Shown here: piece after piece, positions 39,186 to 49,122 of the stretch
Numbering within the stretch: the stretch's first letter is position 1
How the letters are laid out: the number at the start of each line of letters is the position of its first letter
Source of the DNA: Lachnospiraceae bacterium
GTDB lineage: Bacteria; Bacillota; Clostridia; Lachnospirales; Lachnospiraceae
Length of the DNA stretch: 64,000 nt
Assembly (NCBI GenBank): GCA_017450485.1
Contig: JAFSTN010000014.1
Span: 22,781 to 86,780 of the forward strand
Direction of reading: 5' to 3'
The notes under the pieces: model-generated
The model's database searches: none
The model's input: the letters and a program-made list of their open reading frames with translations, nothing else
What the model was told of the DNA's origin: nothing
Position numbers and translations under genes: made by a program

Positions 39186-39995
39186 ATGAAAGCTATTTGT
39201 GTGGATGATGCTGCACTGATCCTGGATCATACGATGTCGCAGCTTAAGCAGATCAAAGTGATCAATGAAGTTCAGGGATTCACCAATCCGCTGGACGCGC
39301 TCGAATACGCACGCAACAATCCTGTGGATATAGCGCTGCTCGATATAGACATGCCGGAGATGAACGGAATAGCTTTGGCTGCAAAACTGAAGAATGTTCA
39401 ACCTTCATGCGCCGTCATATTTCTGACGGCGTATGCCGAATATGCGGTTGAAGCTTTTGCACTTCATGCATCCGGATATCTGATGAAGCCGGTCAGCATA
39501 GAGCGACTCACCGAAGAGATCGAGTACAGCGTTGCGGGTGCGCGCACACTGCCATCTGCCCATATTACGGTCAGGACTTTCGGTAACTTTGACATCATGG
39601 TGGATGGCGAGACCGTATCTTTCGGACGGTCCAAGGCGAAAGAACTCCTTGCCTATCTTGTGGACCGGAACGGTGCGAGCATTAAGCGCGTTGAAGCATT
39701 TTCGGTACTGTGGGAAGACGGTGAGTACGACTACTCGATGCAGAAGCAGCTTGATGTGATCATCAGGAGCCTGCGTTCCACTCTGAAGGATCACGGTATC
39801 GGCGATATATTCGAACTCAAGAAATCCACCATGCGTATACGCCCCGAGCTGATCGACTGTGATCTGTACAGATTCCTGGCCGGAGATACCGATGCGGTCA
39901 GCACCTACAGAGGCGAGTATATGAATCAGTATTCCTGGGCTACGCTGGGTGAGGCTGACTTAAGCAGGCGGTTCAATGAACTGATGGACGGATAA
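39186..39995 (+). CDS. Response regulator with REC and SARP-like DNA-binding domain
   Basis: A 269-residue paralogue of the protein at 18348, exactly the same length, with a normal receiver: acidic pocket CVDDA, phosphoacceptor Asp53 in ALLDIDMPEMNG, Thr/Ser switch FLTAYAEYA and Lys in LMKPVS. The C-terminal winged-helix Trans_reg_C/SARP-like domain contains VRTFGNFDIMVDGETVSF and ends in YMNQYSWA. I chose ATG 39186, since AGAGGA lies five bases before it and covers ATG 39180. It follows two signalling genes and precedes direct-repeat promoter B by 34 bases. It is the best candidate activator of the giant-protein genes, phosphorylated either by the LytS-like kinase or by the hybrid kinase. 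Confidence 0.92.
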   Translation: MKAICVDDAALILDHTMSQLKQIKVINEVQGFTNPLDALEYARNNPVDIALLDIDMPEMNGIALAAKLKNVQPSCAVIFLTAYAEYAVEAFALHASGYLMKPVSIERLTEEIEYSVAGARTLPSAHITVRTFGNFDIMVDGETVSFGRSKAKELLAYLVDRNGASIKRVEAFSVLWEDGEYDYSMQKQLDVIIRSLRSTLKDHGIGDIFELKKSTMRIRPELIDCDLYRFLAGDTDAVSTYRGEYMNQYSWATLGEADLSRRFNELMDG

Positions 39996-40029
39996 ACTTA
40001 AGCGGATCGTCCCGGATCGAAGATGACTG

Positions 40030-40063
40030 TGTGATACTTCTGTGATAAAAGATCCGTTAACAT
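40030..40063 (+). promoter_or_regulatory. Direct-repeat promoter B, shared architecture
   Basis: Two identical TGTGATA heptamers (40030-40036 and 40041-40047) at an 11-bp period, then ten bases, then TAACAT (40058-40063) as the -10 box. Spacing equals that at 23706 and 48371. It lies between the SARP-like regulator gene and the 2442-residue gene. Confidence 0.75.
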
Positions 40064-40109
40064 ATGTGAAGTAATACAGGTACTGTGTTTTGCGACAAGG
40101 AGACAAATC

Positions 40110-43100
40110 ATGGGTAGAGAGCAAGAAGAACAGTTAAAGAAGAAAAAAAAGGTAGAGCTTCAGGTGGAGCAGCCCACCTATGAAGAGATCCAGAATCCGG
40201 CATGGATGATGGTGGACAAAGCGACATTTACTTCCGAGGGAACCGGTAAGAATGCCGCTTCTTATGCTGAATATAACAAATACGACATTAAGCAGCTTTG
40301 TGATGAGCTTGCCAATGATACAGGTTCTAAATCCGATACATTCATGAATATGTATAACTCCGTGAATGACCTTATCACGCTGGCTACAACGGGCGGCCAG
40401 TATGAGGTAGAGAATAAGAAGCTTACCGCCGATTTCTTCGAGACATTCTATAATGCCCGAATGCATGTCAGTCATTATCTCTATACCCGTGACGGATTCC
40501 ACTGGACCGGTAAGGGTGAGCGCAGAATACAGATCGTCAGACGTATCGGAGCCATCCTCGGGAAGCTCAATAACCAGATAGAAGAATACAAGGCCTCCCT
40601 GACTCCGGAGAAGGCACGTATGCTGGAGTACAGACAGCAGAATCTCTCCCCCGAAGAGATCGAGCAGCGTGAGGAGAATTTCCGCATCAAGCAGGCTACC
40701 GAAGAAATGGTAAATATCGTTTCTACGGGAGAGTACGGTCCTAAGGTGGGTGAAAAGGAACGTACCGAACTGGCCAAGAAATGGATCGTCGGCGGCTATT
40801 CAGAGACTATCAGGCAGCTCCTCGACGGCTCGACAATGGATGAACTCAAGAATAAAGATGACTTCATCGCCTTCATAGAGGATCATAATAACCGCATGCT
40901 GGCGAACAGGATGACCGTAAGCCTGCTGGTTGATAAGAAGAGCAAACTGACATCGGATACCCCCTGGGTCCGTAACTCTCTCATGCAGTATGTCATAGCG
41001 GGACTGGGCGAAGATGCGATGTTTACGCTTAAGCCTCAGGAGATCGCGGACAAAGCGCTGACTCTGATGGATGACTATGCGAATACGAATAAGGATTATA
41101 TAGAGCGGACATCCAAGAGAGCGAAGAAGTTCTCCAAAGAACTGCATATCCCGCTGGATATATCGGAACTGTATGAGTATCCGATCATGAAACAGCTCAT
41201 AGACGAATCCGATGATGACGAGTTCGATGAACGTATAGCCAACCTCAAGGAGAGGCAGATGGAGACCGACGAGCTGCTCAGGCAGCAGCTGGAGACCAGG
41301 TTCTCTGTGGCTACGAGAGACGCGATCGCCGCCAAGCTTATCAGAAATCTGGGAGCTCTGAGAATATTCGGTACCGAAACACAGATCACGGACCAGTGTG
41401 ACCGTTTCTTCTCCATGATACGTTATATTGCACCTCTTGAATATCATATCGAGAATGCGATCCTCAATACCATGAAAGGTCTGAAACTTGACTTATCATG
41501 CAGGGATCATTTCGTTAAGACAGTCTCCGGTGGTGATCCGAAGAACTATCTGGAGAAATATCTGGCAGGAACCGATGCCATCAAGAAGTATGCCAAGAAC
41601 TCCGAAGCCAACACCAAAACATTCCTGAAAAAGGCGGATGACATGTCCACCATGCTGACTCAGGAGCAGTGGGAGGTTCTCGAGAAACTCAGATCCAAAT
41701 GCGGTGAATACGACAGCAAGATATTTACCGAAATGGTCACCAACACCATGTCTGCCCAGATGACGGGAGACAAGATGTCCCGTCGTGAGTTCTTGAGCAA
41801 GCGTGATTTCAAGGACGCTCAGAAGGCCCCTGCGATTCTTCGTAAGGTTAAAGTCGAGAAGAAGATCATAGACAGCATGCAGGGTACGATGGAGAACAGG
41901 TTTATGTTCCATCTCTTCGGCGGATCGCTGGATGCCAGCATGCCTTACAGGAAACTTGATGCCGTCTATAAAGGCAGGGATAAGCAGCTGAAAGTTGCTG
42001 AAGAGAGAGAAGCCAGGCGTCTGGAAGAACGCACGGCAGAACTTAAGAATGCCCTCAGAACACATGGCTTAAGTGTGCCTGAGATGAAGGTGGTCATAGA
42101 GCGTTTCAAACTCATGATGATGGGATTACATGACATCGATGATGATATGAATGATGATGTCAAATTCCGCTTCAGGAGGATTAATCTGGAGCGATACGGA
42201 GTCAATGGCTGGAGTGAGGCCCTGTCTGCGATCGAGGCATATGCCGAGAGATTCAAGGACGGCGGGGAGCCCGAGGAAGCACGGATCGCCAGAGAGAGAT
42301 TCAATGATCGCCTCAATCAGGTTGGTAAGCTGTATAACTCCAAGTATAAGTCTATAGCCGATCTTCTCGTGGGAGTACCTGAGGTACGCCTCATCCTGAT
42401 GAGCGATGATGAATCGAAGTTTGATAAGTTCCTTAATGAGGAACTTGAGGAGAAATTCGGCGCACTTGCGGAAGCCATGAATGAGGAGCAGTACTCCGTA
42501 CCCGAGGCAATCCGTAAGTCGTATGCATATTCTTATCTGAGAGAGATCTATCAGGGAGCGATATCCGGTAACGCCGAGTATTTCTCTGATCAGCTTAAAG
42601 GCTACTCGGCCAAGGTCCTGAAGGTAAGACCCGACGGATTAAACTCAGCTGCGGATAATATCAAAGCGGCAGAGAAGGTCGTGGACAAGGAACTGTCCAA
42701 AGCAGGCATTAAGGGCGGACTCGCAGTCAACTTAAAGCTCGCTGTGGTTGCTTCCATCTATGAAATGGCAAAGGATCCCGAGGGAATGCTCAAACTGTTT
42801 GATGCCAAGGTGGTCAAGCAGTATGCAAAGGAGCAGCTTGAGATCATTCGTTCCAAGGTTAAGGAAGATGAACTCAAGGATGATGAAACGATAAAAAAGA
42901 TCCTCGATGACGGTGACTCGTTCTATAACATCCAGCCTGATGTCGCAGAGCACGAGAAGATAGAGAAGATCCAGAAAGAGAAGAACAGGGGACGTGTTTC
43001 CAGAAGCAATTATCTGGGGATCGATAAGGCTGCCATAACCAGCGTACGTACCGGCAAGTCTCTGATCAGAGTCAAGGCCAGAGGTGATAAGTCCGTATCT

Positions 43101-46100
43101 CTCGATACCGCGCTCGCTGATAAAATGCGCGGTCTGATCAAAGAGTACTGCGGAGACTTACAGCTTCCCCCGGTACTCATTGATGCGCTGGTGGAAGAGG
43201 GCGCATCCCAGGATGTAAAGGAGCGTCTGACCGGCACCAGATGGTGGTCGGGTACTCTGTATAAGCATGCCTTCTCTATGGCGAAGATGTATGACTTCCT
43301 GAGGCAGGAGAAAAAAGACGATCCTGCGATGAGTGAAGAAGAAGCTCAGATGTTCATAGTCAAAAACTACAGCTCAAAGACGGGCAGGAAACTCTTCGAA
43401 AATGCCAAAGGACCTGATGTGGCAGAACTGCGTACCACTTCGGATTATAAGAAGTTCAGAGAGGATTATAAGAAGCTCCGTGCATTTGAGAGTATTGAAA
43501 TTGATGAGCCTTCTCTGGAGAGAGAACGCATGGAGATCGCATCCGATCTGCGTACGATCTTTATGACCGGCGTAGGCTCCAAGAGTGAGGATCTCGGTGA
43601 GCTGCTTGACAGAGCCACGAAGTATATCAAATATTCCGCACAGGCAGCGGAATGCATTAGAAAGAGAGTTGAGAGGCACCATAAGGGTGCCGGCCTGTCC
43701 GAGCTCTATATAGACAGACAGGTGGATGCCCTCAGAGAGTACTACATGAATACGATCATCGGTGAGATCGCCTCCGGTGACAAGTTCGTAGCCAAAGACT
43801 GGAATGAAGCCGTAACCGAATTCTATTCTGACAAGACCAACCGTGCACATATAGAATTCTCAAAGAACTCCATATCCAGCGAGGAGTATAAAAAGGCTTC
43901 ACAGAACCGTGTGGGAACGAAGATATCCGAAAAGGATATAGCCGAAACCATAAAGCATGGGGAACTGCTGTTTAACGGCAGACTGAATAAGTATGAGAAA
44001 CTTGATGAAGACCAGAAGAAGCTGTTCATTATCGCGCTGATGATGATGGATAAGGGTGCGATAGGCATGGGTACCTCAGGTACAGCATCACTGCTTGCAC
44101 CTAAGGCTGCCAAAGCAAAAGAGAATTCCCAGCTCACCATGCAGATCCGCAATTACGTGGCGGGCGGAATTCTTGATGTACATGTCGACTACAGGGAAGC
44201 TCTGTATAAGCTGATCAATTACGGCAAGAACAACATCCTAGATCCTGAGGGTTTCACCTTCTCCGTAACGGCATATAATAAGGCAATGCAGTTCGCCCAG
44301 GCTATATCTGCCAAGAGACTTCGCTACGGCGAGAGGGATATGGACCGACTGGCGAACGGATATACATCCATAAATGCGGCTTACGTGAATTACGGCAAGA
44401 ACAACCAGCAGATCGTGGATTCTCTGCCCACCAATGACATGACGATAGACAATGTCAGAAAGAAACTGCTCTCGTTTGCCGACGGCGATATCGTATCACG
44501 CAAAGATATTGCCAAGAAAATGCTGAAAGCCGGTGTCGGCAACATAAATCAGTACAGGGCCGTGGACCGCATACTTGCTCAGAATCTGCGGATGGCAAAT
44601 ATCAAGAAGCGCCTGAACAAACTGTCGGATACCGATCTTAAAGTGTTCACCAGACTTATGCAGGAGAGAACCATCTTCGATACGAGCAGTGTGGATGACG
44701 GTACCGGTGTAAAGAAAGTCATCGATCAGGAAAAGAGGGATGCGCTTGTTGAGGCTCTTTCTTCGGATACGAAGATCAGATCGGAAGTTCTGGAAGGCTT
44801 CGATGATCCTGAAAGCTGCAAGCAGGCACTTACCACTGCACTGAGCTTCAAACTCAGGGATGATCTGGTACTCAAGGGTAAGACACTCACCAGGGGCTGC
44901 TTTGACAGTGAGTCATTCAACCGCCGGACACTTGTCGACTGGACTCTTGTAGAGCAGGCTCTGGACCTGATGGATTCGATCGCCGAGAAGAAGCTGGCGG
45001 CACATGCAATGAGTCATGCTGTTGACTATATCGCATTCTCGGGCAATAAGGCAGCTGTCGATGAGTATGTCAAGCTCCGTGATAAATACAGTAAAGAGAA
45101 GGATAAATTCAAGCAGGATAACTTCGAGCAGCTGATCAAAGAGCAGGCCGAAAAGGACGACAGTGAAGATATAACACGTGCCATATCCGGATATCATGCA
45201 CTGACCGCTCAGGAGAAAAATCTGTTCTTCAAGGTTCTGGCCAGACGTGATTTCCTCGATATATCCAGGATCAATTACAAGAGCAGCTATATGGGCTGGG
45301 CTGAGAGAGAGTTTGCCAACAAGGCAGGCAGAGATGCTCTTATAGATGAGTATATCGATTCAAGTCTTGAGGGTAATATCGGTATACAGCTGGATGACCA
45401 GGCATATTATAATGCCATGGCAACCCTGTTCACCACTCAGGTAAGCGACCGCACGAACTTCTCCAAGACCAAGGACCTGACCAAGATTTTTGCGAATGAG
45501 AGGCAGTTGTTCAGAGGCAGAGCCACTGCCGTAGACTGGAAGCTGTTCAAGCGTGCTCTTCAGTTCGTCAACCGTGCATCCGAGGAACTCGAGTTTGCCG
45601 AGGGTAATGCACAGCTCTATCGCGGTGCCGGCGAACTCAGTAAGAACGGTCATATCAACATGAATTACTCGTTCCTCAGGAAGAATATCCACCGCACGGG
45701 TAACCATTGGGCCAGGACCATTACACGTATATTTGCCAAAACGGGCAAGGATATCATCGGCGGTTACAAGATCACCGGAGATGTTACACTGGATAAGATC
45801 ATCAATATCGCCGGTGATGCTGCCAACACCGTTGATGATATAGCTAAATTCATGTTCAATAAGGACGGCCTGGTATGCAAGGGAAGTGCCTGGCTTAAGA
45901 GAAACGTGGGTGATCTTAAGGGTAAGTACAAGAAACTTGGCGAGAATCCGACTGAGTATAACATATCAGAGCTTGGTGTTAAGCAAAAAGAGAAGACCGC
46001 CGAGGAAAAAGCCAAGGAGCGCGAAGAGGAGGCCCAGAGGCGGGCGCAGCTTGATTACGTGGATCATCTGAAGGAGGGCATGGACAACATCATAGCCCAG

Positions 46101-47438
46101 GCCAAGAGCGCGGAAGCCGCATTCAAGGAAGTGGCCGACTACTTAAAGACAAATGTGGTCGCCAATTCCGACAAACTCAAATGGTTCAGAGAGGTCAAAG
46201 GGGTTTCCGTAGGACAGAATGCCGATAACCTGGTAGTACAGGAAACAAAGAATGCCCCTGTTGACAACTCCTACGGTGACTGGCGTGATAAGGCCAAGAA
46301 GATAGAGAAGACCGGATCGGATGTAGCAAAGATCGGCAGTGATGTTTATGATATTGCCAAATCCCTTCCGCTTGTCGGCGACGGATTAAAGGATATAGAG
46401 ACTCTGATCAAGAACTCTACCCAGAAGATAGCATACAAGTTCTTAAATGATGCACTGATACATAACACGATCGATCTGACACCCAAGACGGATGCAGACG
46501 GTAACACTGTCGAGCCTGATGAACTCGCACTGTATAAGCAGAATGCCGAGAACTATGCAAAGGAGACATTCACTTCAATCCTGAATGCAACGATCGGCGA
46601 GGAGAATGCACAGAAACTGCTGGAAAAGGAGCAGTATCTGTACAGCATCAAGAATACAGTCACTGAGACCATGTCATCTGTTATTACCGGTATCGGTTAT
46701 GTAAAGAGATGTGCCAATCATGCCAAAAATATCGCACTGTGTGCCGAGAATATCGGTGCCATTAAGCTGGGATCCAAGAACGCCGCCAAGATGCGTGCGG
46801 AGGATGAAGCTAAGCTCAGCAAGGCTGCACAGGATAGGCTGAGCCCCGAGCAGGCTGCGATCGTGGAGAAGATAGTATCCAAGCACCGTGCACTCAAGGG
46901 CGTGGCAGAGGATGTAGTGACAGCTGTCCAGGCGTTCAATATATCCGAGGACGTGATCAATATGGCGATCGATGCGGCTACCACGGCCGGAGCCAAGCTG
47001 GGTGTAGGATCCGAAGCCATAGCCAAGGCTGTCAAGGGCGGTCTCGAGTTCGTCATGTATGCTGCCAGACTTGCTACTGACAGAGTGGCACTCAATGATT
47101 ACTTCAAGGAAACCGAAGCAGGCAAGGCTGTGGTTGATAAGATCATGAAGGGCTTCGACAAGACAGGTAGCAAGTCGCTCAAGAATGCGAGCAAGCTCAA
47201 TCTGGTTGACATAATCTCGGATGCGAAGGGATATGAGCACACCAGTGAGCTGATCGAATACACCGGTATGACTGTAGCTCAGTCCATAGTGTTCTCTGCA
47301 AGTAACTATAATCCTCTCGCTGAGACCAGACTGATGGCGATCACCGTCATGAATGTACTGGGACTGGAGAAGGAGATAGGAGATACTTCAGCGGCTACGG
47401 TTGAGAAAGTCTTCAAGGGATTTAAGATGTCACGATGA
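40110..47438 (+). CDS. Giant helical protein (2442 residues) with a threefold internal repeat
   Basis: A 2442-residue, almost wholly helical, Lys/Glu-rich protein with no signal peptide. AAGGAGA precedes ATG 40110. By eye I see a module of about 130 residues three times, near 1295-1430, 1502-1630 and 1694-1820. Each opens with an LSxxD/E-L-F-type helix, followed by an R-D-A-L helix in the last two copies. The last two copies also share an R-x-T-x-VDW-x-L segment. The C-terminal 400 residues hold less charged helices rich in Gly, Ala and Val. The end resembles that of the 1167-residue protein. No enzyme motif is recognised. It follows promoter B alone, with a lipoprotein gene behind it. It could be a structural or scaffold protein or a large effector. 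Confidence 0.72.
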   Translation: MGREQEEQLKKKKKVELQVEQPTYEEIQNPAWMMVDKATFTSEGTGKNAASYAEYNKYDIKQLCDELANDTGSKSDTFMNMYNSVNDLITLATTGGQYEVENKKLTADFFETFYNARMHVSHYLYTRDGFHWTGKGERRIQIVRRIGAILGKLNNQIEEYKASLTPEKARMLEYRQQNLSPEEIEQREENFRIKQATEEMVNIVSTGEYGPKVGEKERTELAKKWIVGGYSETIRQLLDGSTMDELKNKDDFIAFIEDHNNRMLANRMTVSLLVDKKSKLTSDTPWVRNSLMQYVIAGLGEDAMFTLKPQEIADKALTLMDDYANTNKDYIERTSKRAKKFSKELHIPLDISELYEYPIMKQLIDESDDDEFDERIANLKERQMETDELLRQQLETRFSVATRDAIAAKLIRNLGALRIFGTETQITDQCDRFFSMIRYIAPLEYHIENAILNTMKGLKLDLSCRDHFVKTVSGGDPKNYLEKYLAGTDAIKKYAKNSEANTKTFLKKADDMSTMLTQEQWEVLEKLRSKCGEYDSKIFTEMVTNTMSAQMTGDKMSRREFLSKRDFKDAQKAPAILRKVKVEKKIIDSMQGTMENRFMFHLFGGSLDASMPYRKLDAVYKGRDKQLKVAEEREARRLEERTAELKNALRTHGLSVPEMKVVIERFKLMMMGLHDIDDDMNDDVKFRFRRINLERYGVNGWSEALSAIEAYAERFKDGGEPEEARIARERFNDRLNQVGKLYNSKYKSIADLLVGVPEVRLILMSDDESKFDKFLNEELEEKFGALAEAMNEEQYSVPEAIRKSYAYSYLREIYQGAISGNAEYFSDQLKGYSAKVLKVRPDGLNSAADNIKAAEKVVDKELSKAGIKGGLAVNLKLAVVASIYEMAKDPEGMLKLFDAKVVKQYAKEQLEIIRSKVKEDELKDDETIKKILDDGDSFYNIQPDVAEHEKIEKIQKEKNRGRVSRSNYLGIDKAAITSVRTGKSLIRVKARGDKSVSLDTALADKMRGLIKEYCGDLQLPPVLIDALVEEGASQDVKERLTGTRWWSGTLYKHAFSMAKMYDFLRQEKKDDPAMSEEEAQMFIVKNYSSKTGRKLFENAKGPDVAELRTTSDYKKFREDYKKLRAFESIEIDEPSLERERMEIASDLRTIFMTGVGSKSEDLGELLDRATKYIKYSAQAAECIRKRVERHHKGAGLSELYIDRQVDALREYYMNTIIGEIASGDKFVAKDWNEAVTEFYSDKTNRAHIEFSKNSISSEEYKKASQNRVGTKISEKDIAETIKHGELLFNGRLNKYEKLDEDQKKLFIIALMMMDKGAIGMGTSGTASLLAPKAAKAKENSQLTMQIRNYVAGGILDVHVDYREALYKLINYGKNNILDPEGFTFSVTAYNKAMQFAQAISAKRLRYGERDMDRLANGYTSINAAYVNYGKNNQQIVDSLPTNDMTIDNVRKKLLSFADGDIVSRKDIAKKMLKAGVGNINQYRAVDRILAQNLRMANIKKRLNKLSDTDLKVFTRLMQERTIFDTSSVDDGTGVKKVIDQEKRDALVEALSSDTKIRSEVLEGFDDPESCKQALTTALSFKLRDDLVLKGKTLTRGCFDSESFNRRTLVDWTLVEQALDLMDSIAEKKLAAHAMSHAVDYIAFSGNKAAVDEYVKLRDKYSKEKDKFKQDNFEQLIKEQAEKDDSEDITRAISGYHALTAQEKNLFFKVLARRDFLDISRINYKSSYMGWAEREFANKAGRDALIDEYIDSSLEGNIGIQLDDQAYYNAMATLFTTQVSDRTNFSKTKDLTKIFANERQLFRGRATAVDWKLFKRALQFVNRASEELEFAEGNAQLYRGAGELSKNGHINMNYSFLRKNIHRTGNHWARTITRIFAKTGKDIIGGYKITGDVTLDKIINIAGDAANTVDDIAKFMFNKDGLVCKGSAWLKRNVGDLKGKYKKLGENPTEYNISELGVKQKEKTAEEKAKEREEEAQRRAQLDYVDHLKEGMDNIIAQAKSAEAAFKEVADYLKTNVVANSDKLKWFREVKGVSVGQNADNLVVQETKNAPVDNSYGDWRDKAKKIEKTGSDVAKIGSDVYDIAKSLPLVGDGLKDIETLIKNSTQKIAYKFLNDALIHNTIDLTPKTDADGNTVEPDELALYKQNAENYAKETFTSILNATIGEENAQKLLEKEQYLYSIKNTVTETMSSVITGIGYVKRCANHAKNIALCAENIGAIKLGSKNAAKMRAEDEAKLSKAAQDRLSPEQAAIVEKIVSKHRALKGVAEDVVTAVQAFNISEDVINMAIDAATTAGAKLGVGSEAIAKAVKGGLEFVMYAARLATDRVALNDYFKETEAGKAVVDKIMKGFDKTGSKSLKNASKLNLVDIISDAKGYEHTSELIEYTGMTVAQSIVFSASNYNPLAETRLMAITVMNVLGLEKEIGDTSAATVEKVFKGFKMSR

Positions 47439-47479
47439 CGTGACGAAATGTTTCGGGACAAGTGAAGGAGGAGATTATT

Positions 47480-48370
47480 ATGAAAAAAAGAATGTTTGGA
47501 AAGGCTGTAACAGTAATTACAGCTATGGCGATGTCGGGCGTGCTCCTGGCAGGATGTGGCAGCACAGAGGCTGATACACAGCCGACTGCACCGTATTTCA
47601 CCAAGGGTGTATACGCCAACTATTCGGAGGAACTTGAGAATCCGGATATGACCTACTTCTATGTGTTTAACAGCGATACCTACGGATATACGGCAGACGG
47701 TGCCAATAACGGCATAGGCGTTCCGTTTGATGTGGTAAGCCAGGCTGACGGACGTGTTACCTTAAGCTTCGGCGGAGCGGACGAGTCTTCGGAGGAGACT
47801 CTGGTGATCACAGCCGTGGATGACCTCGGAGCCGTGCACGGATACTTTGAGGATGTCCCGGAGAGACCGATGGTATTCGAACTGTTATCCGGTGCGGATG
47901 TTGATACGTTCAGCGCGGAGAACTACGTGAACGGACCCGAGGAGAGCGTATATCATGATGCCAACGGCTGGAGCGTCAGATACAATGCGGACCTCTTTGA
48001 GATCACTCCGAAGGGACCTGAAACATTCATCGTATATACCGGAGAATCAGCCGGCACAAATATGATCACCGTGACATATACCGTGGAGAGCGGAGCGGAA
48101 GAAGCCATAAAGAAGCTGGGTGAAAGCTGGGGAGACAATGTCACCTATACTCAGGGACCTTTTCCCGGTGCTGATGATGTGACGGGATACTGGGCTATGC
48201 TGCCACCAGCTGAGGGCGGATCCGGACTGTATGAGACAGCCATGGCCAGAGACTATATGGACGGAGCACTTATTTTCGATCTTACGGGACATATGTCCGG
48301 AGATGAGGAACTCGATATGGCAACATCCGATTCACTTGCGGCCGTGATCGATTCCCTCACATGGGATTAA
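47480..48370 (+). CDS. Lipoprotein of unknown function
   Basis: A 296-residue lipoprotein. The N-terminus is a type II signal peptide ending in the lipobox LLAGC, so the mature protein should be anchored outside the membrane by its Cys. The rest is beta-rich, with two similar parts around YFYVFNSDTYGY and WSVRYNADLFEI. The start is ATG 47480 after GAAGGAGGAG; the longer in-frame ATG at 47462 would spoil the signal peptide. It lies 41 bases after the 2442-residue gene. It is the only clearly exported product next to the giant proteins. Confidence 0.8.
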   Translation: MKKRMFGKAVTVITAMAMSGVLLAGCGSTEADTQPTAPYFTKGVYANYSEELENPDMTYFYVFNSDTYGYTADGANNGIGVPFDVVSQADGRVTLSFGGADESSEETLVITAVDDLGAVHGYFEDVPERPMVFELLSGADVDTFSAENYVNGPEESVYHDANGWSVRYNADLFEITPKGPETFIVYTGESAGTNMITVTYTVESGAEEAIKKLGESWGDNVTYTQGPFPGADDVTGYWAMLPPAEGGSGLYETAMARDYMDGALIFDLTGHMSGDEELDMATSDSLAAVIDSLTWD

Positions 48371-48404
48371 AGTGACACTTGTGTGACATATGTGATGATA
48401 TAGT
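48371..48404 (+). promoter_or_regulatory. Direct-repeat promoter C, shared architecture
   Basis: AGTGACA (48371-48377) and TGTGACA (48382-48388) at an 11-bp period, then ten bases, then TATAGT (48399-48404), the same -10 sequence as promoter A. It starts the longest giant-protein unit, from 48444 through at least 63827, with no terminator visible in between. Confidence 0.75.
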
Positions 48405-48443
48405 GGCAACATAAACAGACCATTCACAGGAGGAATGAAAACA

Positions 48444-49085
48444 ATGGCTAAGAAATCAAACGAAACAAATGCAATAAGCGAACTGAGCACGGTACTTAAG
48501 GAAATGATGAATGAACTCTTCGGAGAGTGCCTGGAGAATGACGGAGTGCTGCGTGCACATGCAGAGCACATGGGTGTAACGGATGCAACCGCCATAGTGG
48601 ATGTGATGCTGGAGGGCGGACTCAGAGAGGAAGCTCCCTACGGAGTGCTCCACTTCCATACAACATTCGCCGAGAATATCCCCGAGGAGTCTCTTGCCGA
48701 TCTTCTTATTTCGCTTAACGGACTGAATCATGTGATAAGTGCGGGAGCCTTCCCCGGATTCGGCACATTCGCATACTATGATCCGCTCAAACAGGTCTAT
48801 CTCTCATACAGAATGCCCGTCAATCTTAATCAGATCGAAGCAGAGTATGACAACATCCGGTATTATCTCGGATGCCTGTACGATCAGATGGATCTGTTCA
48901 TGGATTTCGTGATGTTCTCCGTGGTCAATCCGGGCGGAATGAGCATCGTTGATTACATGGATTACCTGGATGAAGTTTCGGATATAGACGAACTTGAGGG
49001 GAGACTCGCTGCTTTTGAAGAGGAGTTTGAAGCCATAGCCAAGAAGGCCGGGATCGATCCGGATTCAATTGAAGCGACTGAGTAG
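48444..49085 (+). CDS. Small acidic protein, possible secretion-chaperone-like fold
   Basis: A 213-residue acidic protein. ATG 48444 is preferred over ATG 48435, because AGGAGG lies ten bases before the former and only one base before the latter. A helical N-terminus is followed by a compact alpha/beta region (YGVLHFHTTFAENI, GTFAYYDPLKQVYLSYRMPV) and a helical acidic tail. The shape and size recall YbjN or CesT-type chaperones of secreted effectors, but this rests on pattern alone. It is the first gene after promoter C and precedes the 1167-residue giant by 37 bases, a position typical of a dedicated chaperone. Confidence 0.7.
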   Translation: MAKKSNETNAISELSTVLKEMMNELFGECLENDGVLRAHAEHMGVTDATAIVDVMLEGGLREEAPYGVLHFHTTFAENIPEESLADLLISLNGLNHVISAGAFPGFGTFAYYDPLKQVYLSYRMPVNLNQIEAEYDNIRYYLGCLYDQMDLFMDFVMFSVVNPGGMSIVDYMDYLDEVSDIDELEGRLAAFEEEFEAIAKKAGIDPDSIEATE

Positions 49086-49122
49086 TTTGCAGAAGAAAGG
49101 CTGACATAACAGAGGTGAGAAT

